NCBI RefSeq assembly: GCF_002127325.2
Contig: NC_035437.2
Location: 172,890,530-172,954,529 of the forward strand
From: Helianthus annuus
Taxonomy: Eukaryota; Streptophyta; Magnoliopsida; Asterales; Asteraceae
Reading direction: 5' to 3'
DNA length: 64,000 bases
Every line of letters begins with the position of its first letter. Position 1 is the first letter of the stretch. Below are positions 55,750-64,000 of this stretch, one piece after another. A program made the position numbers and the translations under genes. The notes under the pieces were generated by a model. That model searched no databases, had not been told where the DNA came from, and was given only the letters and a program-made list of their open reading frames with translations.

Positions 55750-55910
55750 ATGTGCAACAATTTAATGCAATGAGAGTTGTACCTCTTGCATAAATTATAT
55801 AACTATAAATTTGATGCAATGAGAGTTGTATAATGGGAGTTGTACCTCTTGCATAAATTATATAACTATAAATTTGATGCAATAAGAGTTGAACCTCTTG
55901 CATAAATTCT
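55750..55910. repeat. tandem repeats of a GCAATGAGAGTTGTACCTC unit
   Basis: Three related units with 'gcaat(g/a)agagttg', 'cctcttgcataaattatata' and 'actataaatttgat'. The unit length varies from about 60 to 75 bp because the middle copy carries an extra 'taatgggagttgta'. Confidence 0.75.
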
Positions 55911-55957
55911 ATCATGTGCAAATGAATGTTGATAACTATAAATTTATATACTATTAA

Positions 55958-56163
55958 TTTGAAAGGTGTTTGTGTATAGTGGATTTGTACATGATGCTTA
56001 ATGAGTTTTTTGTACAGAGTTGTGTTGTACATGATGCTTAGGGTGTATAAATTTATATAATTTGAAAGATGTTTGTGCATAGTGGATTTGTACATGATGC
56101 TTAATTAGTTTTTTTGCATAGTTGTGTTGTACATGATGCTTAGTGTGTATAAATTTACATTTA
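55958..56163. repeat. 103-bp tandem duplication with GTACATGATGCTTA motifs
   Basis: Copies start at 55958 and 56061 with 'tttgaaag(g/a)tgtttgtg'. Each contains two GTACATGATGCTTA motifs. The minus-strand ORFs 55718-56258 reflect these repeats. Confidence 0.8.
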
Positions 56164-56249
56164 CATAATATAAATTTACAACAAGTTGAGGCATTGAGGT
56201 GTTGTACCCAATGTTTTGGGAGTTTTTCAAAAAAAAAAAAAATATATTG

Positions 56250-56725
56250 ATGTTTCACTTTAAACCCAAAACTACTTGATTTTGTAGTTTTAACCCAAAA
56301 GTTTTTAGTTTTTCCAATTTAACCTCACAGCCTTTTTACTTTCAACTTTGATCCCCTATGTTTTTCATATTTTGCAATTTTTTTTCGTTTTACGTTTAGA
56401 TATAAATTTTGCGACTAACACGGCACAGTGTGTGTGTGGTTCAACGATTTTACGTTTTGTTATACGCTTCATTCTAAATTTTGCGAGTTAACATGAGGCA
56501 ACGTACGTGTGTGGTTCAGTGCGTTTACGTCGTCTATTTTTTTCCCGTTTAATAAGTTCGTCACAACTTGCGAGTCCTAAATCGAGTTAGTTATTATTTT
56601 CTATTTTTATATGTCAGTCTAATTTTTCCACATTAAGACGCCACAACTTCAATGTTGATGGTCGTTGGCTATAGTGTGGCATTGGTGCTTTTTGTCACGG
56701 TTTTATACCCCCGCCTCAACGCGGG
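56250..56725 (-). repeat. repeat family X, copy 3 (inverted)
   Basis: On the minus strand it runs from a GC-rich hairpin (CCCCGCGTTGAGGCGGGG, 56726-56709) through 'agaaaataataacta', 'acgggaaaaaaatagacg' and 'ccacacacgtacg' to 'aaaaacttttgggttaaa'. The order is that of copies 1 and 2, but diverged. Confidence 0.55.
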
Positions 56726-56980
56726 GAGCTTAATACGATAGGTTATTTATATGGATACAAGTCATGTAACATAGTAATTATGATACCATTAATTGTATTG
56801 AGATTTTTTGTGAATTACTTATTTGTATAAGATAGTAATACAAATTTAACAGTAAAAAACATCTTTAACAAATTGTAAATGTGAATCTGATCAACAACAT
56901 GTCAATTTCGTTGGTTGCGACGCAACGCGCACGGATCAATCTTTTAGTTATTTATATTTTGGAACAAGAGATGTGCTACA
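56726..56980. other. gene-free AT-rich sequence
   Basis: Short spacer between family X copy 3 and the LINE fragment. Nothing recognised. Confidence 0.5.
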
Positions 56981-56999
56981 ACCCTTTTTTATAAAAAAC

Positions 57000-57640
57000 A
57001 CACACAAAACAAAAAACAAGCTATGACACAATAAGACACCAAATCCATCATCTTAGGCGGGTTATACGCTGTCAACACCGTAAGACCAAGCTACGACACA
57101 ATAAGACACCAAATCCAAGTAGCAACCGAACAAGCCACAAACACATGCTCATTAGTCTCTACAAAGTCATTGCATAACGGGCATAGCACATCCGAGACAT
57201 CTATACCCCTTCCCACCAAATTCACTCTAGTTGGAAGCCTATTAATCAACATGCGCAACACACAAATGTTAACTTTTCTAGGAAGAAATTTAAACCAGAT
57301 AGTCTTACGAAGCTCCGTTGGGAGAAGATACTGATCAATAACCTTCCTAATACCTTTAATCGAAAGTTATGTCATATCCCCAAACTTCCAAACCCACCTA
57401 TCTGCTTGCTCGAAATTTTCTATGGTTGCTACGAAATTCGAGGGTTGCTCACTTTCTCTATCACCCTAAATCGATCTTCACCAGTTCCAAGATAGACCAT
57501 CAACCCATTGACTAACCAAACACTGTTTATTCATCTCCAACGCATATAACCTTGGAAAACTTTTCGCCAAAGGAACTCCCTTCACAATGGACATGCTGAC
57601 CGAGCTTAGGTCCGCATTTTGATTAACCAAACAACAAGCA
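57000..57640 (-). pseudogene. LINE reverse transcriptase C-terminal zf-RVT fragment
   Basis: Minus-strand frames give IWFKFLPRKVNICVLRMLIN and LPTRVNLVGRGIDVSDV, then the zinc-binding CPLCNDFVETNEHVFVAC (C-X2-C-X8-H-X4-C). This is the zinc-binding domain that ends plant L1-type LINE polyproteins. Several stops and frame changes lie upstream, and the catalytic RT is absent. A T-rich run on the plus strand near 56,985 may be the remains of a tail. Confidence 0.75.
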
Positions 57641-57764
57641 AGTTTGATAGCTTTGACTTCAGCCTCTTTACAATTTGTTAGAACAACGGTTAAAAACGAA
57701 GCTACACAAAATCAAATAAGGAACTATGAGATATAAACTTATACTAACACTCTTTGTTGCCTCA

Positions 57765-57766
<2 letters not shown>

Positions 57767-57804
<38 letters not shown>
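57767..57804. repeat. poly-A run of about 38 bp
   Basis: Uninterrupted A-run on the plus strand after 'gttgcctcac'. It could be the tail of a retroposed sequence, but no retrogene is recognisable upstream. Confidence 0.9.
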
Positions 57805-57806
<2 letters not shown>

Positions 57807-58314
57807 ACTAGTTTTTCTTCTTTCCTACTAGTTGAATTCACAGTAGGATATTTTGCAAGTGTTATCTAAGTAATACCAGTGACGTATTCGTTGCTCACAT
57901 AATATTTTGCCCTCTTGATGAATCGTGTGAATAGCGGATTATTCGATCCCTTAACAAAATTAATTAATGGTATGAAACATTCCTCAAGTTGTACTTAAAA
58001 ACTCGGTATAGACGTTTTATATTTTATTCGATTCTCGTTAGTGCAATATGTTGTCACATCCACAATGTATATAATATACCTAGGTCTTCGTTATTTATGT
58101 TGTGCCCTTTGTCATGTCGTCATGTCATATGTATTGTTGTTAATAAAAAAGTTAATCTTTTACCTTATTTTATAACTTGTACCGAATACATATACAGCAA
58201 ATCACCACACACACATGTATATAATGTTTAAAGTATATTTATAAAACATTATACGCATAAAAACTGAATTTATATATGTATTCGTAAAATCTACATACTC
58301 GCATATCCACTTGT
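57805..58314. other. gene-free AT-rich sequence
   Basis: Nothing supported. The ORF 57989-58231 shows no known domain. Confidence 0.5.
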
Positions 58315-58323
58315 TAATTATTA

Positions 58324-58765
58324 GGAAAATTGGTTTTTAATAAACCAACCTTTGTCCCGTTGGTAAATAATAATCTTACCTACGTAATTGGTAAATAATA
58401 ATCCTATCTATCAACATATTGGTAATCAATGAACTTCCGTTAATTTTTTTTAACTGAAGTTAGTTTTTAAGTTTTATTTATTATACAAACAGTCCCTGTA
58501 GTTGTAATTTACTAGTTTTAACTGGATTTTTGCAGCTTTTACACACTGCCATCATCGATTAGAATAGTTAAAACTAGTAAATTACAACTACAGGGACTGT
58601 TTCTGTAATAAATAAAACTTAAAAACTAACTTCAGTTAAAAAAAATTAACGGAAGTTCATTGAGTACCAACATGTTGATAGGTAGGATTATTGTATATCA
58701 ATTACGTAAGTAAGATTATTATTTACCAACGGGACAAAGGTTGGTTTATTAAAAACCAATTTTCC
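58324..58765. mobile_element. Mutator-like foldback element (442 bp) with 9-bp TSD
   Basis: The ends are GGAAAATTGGTTTTTAATAA and its complement. The arms pair almost perfectly for about 190 bp each, through 'accaacctttgtcccgttgg', 'cttccgttaattttttttaa' and 'acagtccctgtagttgtaat'. The unpaired centre is only about 50 bp (around 58,520-58,565). Identical 9-bp repeats TAATTATTA flank it (58315-58323 and 58766-58774). A 9-bp TSD with long inverted repeats fits Mutator-like MITEs. It has no coding sequence, and a transcript would form a long near-perfect double-stranded RNA. Confidence 0.85.
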
Positions 58766-59199
58766 TAATTATTATTGGTGAATAATTATAAATATTTTGT
58801 GTATACACAGGACACATTTTGTATAATACGCCACTTATGAATAAGGCGATTTTTTGTTTTTATTACAAAATCAAAGATACAATGACGTATAACATGTAAA
58901 TTACATGTTATTCGAAAAGATAAAGTTGTTTTTATTACATGATTTAATATTCAAAGTTGTTTTTTTTTAAGATTTAACCGTATACTTTTTTGTGAACGAA
59001 AAGATAAATTCACTTTAAAGTATGTGTCAATAAATCTTGTTTGTTGGCTTTAAAAAAAAAAAAACAAAACCTGTAAAGCATGTGTGTGATTGAGAGATGA
59101 TTAAAGATGGCTGCTTGTCTAAAAGAAAGTCTCTACTCGGGAACCAAAGACAAATAGGTGAGCTTTTAATGGCTGGAATACACAATATATGGTATGAAA

Positions 59200-59713
59200 A
59201 CAAATTGGCTACGATGGACTAGTTAAGAAAACGAAATATCCCGGTGACCGACTCGAGGTGTATCATGTGCGGCGATGTTGAGGAGTCAGCGGAACACGTT
59301 TTTACATCCTGTTTTGTTGCGGCAGTGTTGTGGCAACAGGTTAGTTTGTGGTGCTCGATTCCTGATATTTTGACGTTCTCCGTGAGGGATTTGTTGGAAG
59401 CCCATGAGTCTTGTGGGTTAAATGGGGGCAAAAAAGAAGTGGTCAAGGGCGTTATTAGAGTTGCTTGTTGGAGCCTCTGAAGAGCAAGGAACGATGCTAA
59501 GTTTGATGACAAGCCAGTTAGTGTTGGAGGTATTCTTAGTGAGGTTAAGTCCGTGGGATTTTTTTGGTTAAATAGTAGAGCGAAAAAGTTGAGGGTTTCT
59601 TGAGATGATTGGTGTAAATTTGTAATTATGTAGCTCTTTGTTGTTTTGATGCCGCCTCGGTTTAAGGTTTAGCGTGTTGGTTAATGATATTCACTTTTCA
59701 AAAAAAAAAAAAA
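59200..59713 (+). pseudogene. LINE 3' end: zf-RVT domain and poly-A tail
   Basis: Readable frame LRKRNIPVTDSRCIMCGDVE, with the zinc-binding CIMCGDVEESAEHVFTSC (C-X2-C-X8-H-X4-C, the same spacing as at 57.2 kb), then FSVRDLLEAHE. Two in-frame TGA codons, at about 59,478 and 59,601, interrupt it. The frame otherwise continues (RARNDAKFDDKPVSVGG, EVKSVGFFWLNSRAKK) to a terminal stop near 59,630. An untranslated tail and a run of 13 As end at 59,713. It is 5'-truncated, as usual for LINEs. No TSD was identified. Confidence 0.8.
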
Positions 59714-60150
59714 GTATTGTAAATGTTAGTATGTTACTAGAGCTATCCATGTTCTCTTTAGAATGGTGGGGCGAACTTTGCGAGGACAATGAGTACCTAA
59801 AAATACGGTTGTGACACCTTAAACAAATCTTATATTATTTGTCTACACGAGAGATAAGTCTATGTGTAATGGGGCGCTTTATCACGGAGGATTGGGCCAT
59901 GGCGCCCCATAGCGCCGCCCAACACCAAAACAAGGGGCACTATGGGGATTAAAAACCTTGTTCCCGTTATGTGCTTCGCGGCGTTTCAAAATTGGAATTC
60001 AAAAATCTGACCGTTGCAAACGGTCATAAAAGTAAAAAAAAAAAAAAAAAGTTTAATTCTGTGACACCCCGTTGAAACGCTTTCACTCACACTAGCTTGA
60101 CAGTGGCTGCCTTAACTTTCGGGACGAAAGTTCCTAAAACTTGGGGATAA
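59714..60150. other. spacer with gypsy 3'-internal-like end
   Basis: It contains a GGCGC-rich patch (59870-59950) and an A-run (about 60033-60050). The last 40 bp, 'ctttcgggacgaaagttcct' and 'aaaacttggggataa', look like the terminal internal part and polypurine tract of a gypsy element directly before the LTR at 60151. A further TGTGACACCCCG LTR-like start lies at 60060. Confidence 0.5.
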
Positions 60151-60408
60151 TGTGACACTTCGGATTTTCCCGGGAAACCTTTGTGATGTAACTTGCGTGT
60201 ATATATGTTATTAAATAAAAATCTGAACTATTGTGTTACATGTTATGTGTGTATATGTATTTGTGATATATATGTGTGTATATATAGGAGCCGAAGCCAT
60301 GACCCAACTCGAGACCCCTTGGTCTCGAGTGAACAATAGCAGTTGGGCCGGTTAGGGCCTTGTGACCGAGAACCCAACCCGAAAACCCCCTTAGCCCACT
60401 CGAGATCT

Positions 60409-60416
60409 TATATAAA
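60409..60416 (+). promoter_or_regulatory. TATA box of the gypsy LTR promoter
   Basis: TATATAAA in the first eighth of the LTR, followed by a pyrimidine-rich zone (60420-60500). Most of this LTR would therefore be transcribed as R/U5. Confidence 0.65.
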
Positions 60417-61200
60417 CCAACCCTCCCCTCCCTTAACCATTTTTACAACACTCTCATACTCTCCTCTCACTCCTCCTAGCTTTCTCTCTCTAAAAACCCT
60501 ACAACCCTAAGTTTCTAGCAACCAAAATCATCTCCCCATTCCTTCATACCTCTCGGATCAAGTGAGCTATCAACAAGGAAGATTGGCCGAACCAAGAGAC
60601 CACCCGAACACCCCTTTTCTCTCAACCCCGAGTAACCGGTTAGTGTTTATATGTTCATGGTTGTTGATGTTTGTTATGGTGTGATTAGATTATGGTTTTA
60701 TGCTTGTTGATGTGATTAGAGGTTTTAGTATGAATATTAGGGTTGTATGTTCATAAATATGATAAGGGAGGTGATTACTCGATGATTTTTGTTGTTCATA
60801 GCTTTGGGTTATCCGATGAATGTTAAGGGGTTGGTTAGAATTGCATGTTCTTAGGATTTGTTTGTTAACGAATATGATTTCTATGATAGAATAGGCATTA
60901 TGATCTTTGTCAAGAAATGATACATGGTTTTATAAGTTTCCTGTTTTGATTCGGGTTTATTGAGAGTTCATGAGTATGCTGATTTCTTGTTTATGTGTTT
61001 GAAGTTTTATTTGAATGATTGAAGAACACTTTGAAGATTTTTAGGATATTCAAATGGTGCATATTTTGATCTGTTTTGGTAAGAAATCAGACAAACAAAC
61101 ATGTTTAGTGGGTATAGTACATAATTCTCATGAAAATGAAATCCTATTGGCTAGTACTGTTTTGCAGGTTCTAGAAACTGTTTTATGTGCACGTAATCAC

Positions 61201-61425
61201 GGTTGCGAGTCGCAACCTTTGGTTGCTACTCGAAACCACAGCAGGATTTGTCGAGACCTCCCGGTTGCGAGTCGTAATCAACGCGTATCGATCCGATTGC
61301 GAGTCGTAACCACAACTGCTTTGTCGGAACCGCCGGTTGCGAGTCGGAATCTCTGATTGCGAGTCGTAACCAAAGCGTGACGAACCGAGACCTCGGTTGC
61401 GAGTCGCAACCTTGGTTGCGAGTCA
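61201..61425 (+). repeat. eight GGTTGCGAGTCGYAACC hairpin motifs in the LTR
   Basis: Copies begin at 61201, 61221, 61263, 61295, 61335, 61355, 61395 and 61414. The canonical form GGTTGCG-AGT-CGCAACC is a perfect 7-bp-arm palindrome. Some copies keep partial pairing (GTAACC) and others lose it (CGGAATC). Confidence 0.85.
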
Positions 61426-62584
61426 CTCTTGTCTCGACTGGGCTGTTATTGGGCCAAGGAACTTGTTGGATTATCTGTTAACTGGACTGCTTGAGTATCT
61501 GTTACTGTTTAGGCCCAATAATCCCACTGATGTATGTTGGACTTTCTGTTGACTGGGCTGCATGTATACCTGCTACTGTGGTTGTTTGCATTTATGTTAA
61601 GTGTGTTTTATACGTGTTTACTTGTACCCAACTTGACCTATATTTGGTAACCATGCTAGGACGTGGTGACCAACACACTTAACCAAGTAACGTATCATAC
61701 CGAGCAACCCAAGGTGAGTTCACAACTTAAAAGCATGCGTCCCGGTGGCTTGGGACACGAGACTAAAACAACCCTATCCCCTTGTAAAGGGGATACCGTC
61801 TACATTCCTTCCCTAGTTATTGGGAACAAACTTACTTTATCTTCCCTTGTATTGGGAAACCTTTTTAGTTAATTACTGTTTATACGGAATGCAACCAACG
61901 GCACTAAACGCAACTCTATCACTCAAGTCCCTACTACATAATACCGATTAGTCGCCGGGGGCCAGGCGAACGGGTTATTAGTTGATAGCGCTATTTAGGT
62001 CTTACCAGCCTCACACCGTGCCATGGTATGGGATCGGTCGTGAACTAATGTACTCAGGCATCCGTCAATGATGATAGAACATTGACATCGGGGCATCCTG
62101 CGGAAACGCATCCGGTTACCTAGTGTTCGGTATTGGAAAAACAGTTTAGTCGCTAACTTTTGGGGTAGCTCCCCATGGCATGTATAAACGGATAAATTAA
62201 CTGGTGAAACGAGTTTTTGGTAATTAAAAACTGGACAACTAGTGAACTCACTCAGCATTATTGTTGACCCCTTACTGCATGCTTTGCAGGTGGCCAGTGA
62301 CTGGAGCAGCTGCTTGGGATGTGTAGTGGTCGTCTGCCCGTGCGTTGGGCATTTACCATACTTACCTTATGAACATTGTTTAAAACTGTTTATTTATGCT
62401 TCCGCTACTTATTACTGTTTAAACTTGAAACCTTAAACTCTGAACTTGATATTTGCTAATCTCATGGTTAGTGAGTATTACTTTAATATTAACCAATGCT
62501 TAGTATAATTGGTGGCTGGATCCTGGTCAGTCACGCCCTCGAAGCGGGTGTTATCCGTGGGTGGATTTTGGGGGTGTGACAGAT

Positions 62585-62597
62585 TGGTATCAGAGCC
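62585..62597 (+). promoter_or_regulatory. primer-binding site (initiator tRNA-Met)
   Basis: TGGTATCAGAGCC lies three bases after the LTR end. The leader that follows starts with the same sequence as the minus-strand element at 21.7 kb. Confidence 0.9.
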
Positions 62598-62871
62598 ATT
62601 GGTTATAGTGAACTTGGTTTTAAAAAGGGAAAAAAAAAATCTTTTTGAGAAAAACCAGACTATAACCCGTGACTCGTGACGACACTACACTCCAAGTACA
62701 AGGCTCGACTTATCTGACCTCATAGCTCGGACTTATAGTTACTTACTTAATTGTCTTATGCTTTCTGCTTTACTATACGTACTAGTTTGCTTGATTAGAT
62801 AGATACGCCTTCTCTTTTCTATCTCTTTCTCGCTATGTTACGACACCACACTCATACTATGTTTTCTGGTT

Positions 62872-64000
62872 ATGAAGACAATGAGTGGACGCGGACGAGG
62901 AAACGTCAACATGACTCAGGCTCAGTTCACTAACCTGCTCAACACGGTGGCTGCAGCTTTCGCAGCTCACCCTATAGGTCAGCCTGCGCCCGTGCAACCA
63001 CGTGTTTGTATCTTCAAGACCTTCATGGACTGCAAGCTTCTTCCATTCAGTGGCACTGAGGGTGCCATAGGTCTCCTGCACTGGATCGAGAAGGTCGAAG
63101 CTGTCTTCGCTGTCTGCGAGTGTCCCCCTGCTAATTGGGTGAAGTTTGCTACTGGTACTCTTGAGGGAAGCACACTTTCATGGTGGAAGGCGCAAATTCA
63201 AATGCTTGGTTTAGAGACTGCAAATGCTACTGCGTGGGAAGATTTCAAGGATATGATCAAGGAAGAGTACTGTCACAGGGATGACATCCACAAGCTCGAG
63301 GACGAGTACTATGAACTCAAGATGGTTGGGTCTGAGATTGAGACCTACACCAAGCTGTCCAACGACTATGCTGCTCTCTGTCCAAACTTGTCACGACCCA
63401 TGTACCGAAGGATCGAATTGTACATCAAGGGCTTAGTCCCAGAAATCAGGAGCCATGTAACCTCGGCTAACCTCCCTGCCATACAGCCCGTGGTTCGTCT
63501 TGCTCACAAACTCACCAACCAGGCTGTGGAGGAGGGCAGGTTGCCCAAGAGGATCAGTGTTGCGGAAGGAAGTTCTAGTGATGGTAAACGAAAGTGGGAT
63601 GGAAATCAGGGCAAAGATGCTAACCCTACTCAAGCCCCAGCTCAGCAAAGGAAAACTGACAACAACAAGGGTACTCAACAACAGGGTGGCTACCGGGGAA
63701 GCTACCCCAAGTGCAACAAGTGTAACAGGCACCACAATGGGGCATGCAACAAGGGTCAGTGTCAGCGATGCCACAAGATGGGGCACGAAGCCAAGGATTG
63801 CAGAAGTCAGTTTCCAGCAAGGCAGAATCAGCAACAACCCCAACAGCAACAGCAGCAGGGAAACAACAGAGCATGTTTTAAATGTGGGGCAACAGGGCAC
63901 ATGCGAAAGGACTGCCCTGAATTGAATCAGAATCGCAACAACAATCAGGGAGCTGGGAACAATGAGCAAAACAACAACGCTGGGAATGGTGCGAGGGGAA
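62872..64000 (+). CDS. gag: Ty3/gypsy gag, partial at the window end, uninterrupted
   Basis: An open frame runs from the ATG at 62872 (MKTMSGRGRGNVNM; the ATG at 62881 is an alternative) to the last base without a stop, at least 376 codons. It encodes the retrotransposon gag domain (LLHWIEKVEAVFAV, STLSWWKAQ, YYELKMVGSEIETYTK, LSNDYAALCPN). After this come a Cys/His-rich segment (CNKCNRHHNGACNKGQC) and two CCHC zinc knuckles, CQRCHKMGHEAKDC and CFKCGATGHMRKDC, separated by a Gln-rich linker. The protein packages element RNA. Pol would follow beyond the window. The lack of any stop or frameshift contrasts with every other retroelement ORF here and suggests a young copy. The large antisense ORF 63433-63969 is a shadow. 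Confidence 0.88.
   Translation, partial: MKTMSGRGRGNVNMTQAQFTNLLNTVAAAFAAHPIGQPAPVQPRVCIFKTFMDCKLLPFSGTEGAIGLLHWIEKVEAVFAVCECPPANWVKFATGTLEGSTLSWWKAQIQMLGLETANATAWEDFKDMIKEEYCHRDDIHKLEDEYYELKMVGSEIETYTKLSNDYAALCPNLSRPMYRRIELYIKGLVPEIRSHVTSANLPAIQPVVRLAHKLTNQAVEEGRLPKRISVAEGSSSDGKRKWDGNQGKDANPTQAPAQQRKTDNNKGTQQQGGYRGSYPKCNKCNRHHNGACNKGQCQRCHKMGHEAKDCRSQFPARQNQQQPQQQQQQGNNRACFKCGATGHMRKDCPELNQNRNNNQGAGNNEQNNNAGNGARG
62884..64000 (+). mobile_element. internal region of a Ty3/gypsy element continuing past the window
   Basis: Together with the LTR at 60151-62581 and the PBS, this is the left part of a gypsy retrotransposon. The right LTR, pol and TSD are not in view, so its age and completeness cannot be judged. 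Confidence 0.8.

Larger units (their letters stand above)
60151..62581 (+). repeat. gypsy LTR (2,431 bp) of the right-edge element
   Basis: It starts TGTGACACTTCGG and ends GGGGGTGTGACA, followed by the PBS. A perfect palindrome ACTCGAGACC-CCTT-GGTCTCGAGT (60307-60330) lies about 80 bp upstream of the TATA box TATATAAA (60409-60416). An eight-copy hairpin-motif array occupies 61201-61425. The last part resembles the minus-strand LTRs at 12336 and 21744, so the elements are of one lineage. ORFs inside (61054-61356, 61491-61872 and others) are not genes. Confidence 0.85.

Noticed and set aside
55403..56258. Minus-strand ORFs with His/Tyr/Lys-rich repeats
   Set aside because: Products of the ATT microsatellite and of the 55.7-56.2 kb tandem repeats.
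57060..57130. Possible tandem repeat 'acacaataagacaccaaatcca'
   Set aside because: A short phrase occurs twice within the LINE fragment, but nothing else repeats. Probably a small local duplication without further meaning.
63433..63969. 178-codon hydrophobic ORF antisense to gag at the right edge
   Set aside because: Shadow frame of the intact plus-strand gag. Leu/Val richness comes from the complement of Lys/Gln/Asn codons.

Overview
The window is nuclear DNA of a flowering plant. It is AT-rich, has one host gene with GT-AG introns, and is otherwise filled with LTR retrotransposons, LINE debris, a CACTA transposon, MITE-like foldbacks and microsatellites. The repeat types suggest a eudicot, and Asteraceae is my best guess from general familiarity. 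That guess is inference, not something the sequence proves. No bacterial, organellar, tRNA, rRNA or CRISPR features were seen.

Layout. (1) 0-7 kb: a three-exon NAC transcription factor on the minus strand (JUB1/NAC042 type, 321 aa deduced), with MITE-like elements in both introns and a 160-bp tandem duplication upstream. (2) 7-11.3 kb: a retroposed Copia gag scrap with a poly-A tail, a composite AT-rich repeat containing a foldback, and a 5'-truncated LINE-type fragment with a 10-bp target-site duplication (TSD). (3) 11,785-24,434: a CACTA element with 3-bp TTA TSDs and a transposase remnant. It carries a nested compound of Ty3/gypsy retroelements (12,336-22,927, TTAAA repeats on both sides). 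(4) 24,490-28,565: a non-coding LTR element (TSD TATAT) whose interior is packed with a CCGAGTTT-like motif. (5) 29,980-37,889: a very young Ty1/copia element (TSD AGTAT, two differences between its 849-bp LTRs) whose gag-pol is nevertheless frameshifted twice. (6) 40,671-48,195: a young non-coding LTR element (TSD GTCTC, 1,440-bp LTRs) whose interior holds about two dozen short hairpins with a conserved loop and covarying stems. This is the most unusual feature of the window. It landed inside a repeat built of CATGCGTGATTA motifs. (7) 48.8-60 kb: a probable solo LTR, related AT-rich repeats in both orientations, long ATATT arrays, two LINE 3' ends and a foldback with a 9-bp TSD. (8) 60,151-64,000: the LTR, primer-binding site and uninterrupted gag of a gypsy element that runs off the window.

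Functionally only the NAC factor is a likely host gene. The remaining coding sequence belongs to mobile elements, and nearly all of it is broken. The exception is the gag at the right edge, which is open to the window end. The two young non-coding elements (40.7 and 24.5 kb) have LTRs and intact target-site duplications but no proteins, so they must have been mobilised by proteins of other elements. Boundaries with matching TSDs are firm. Classifications resting on motif recognition alone are flagged in each entry.
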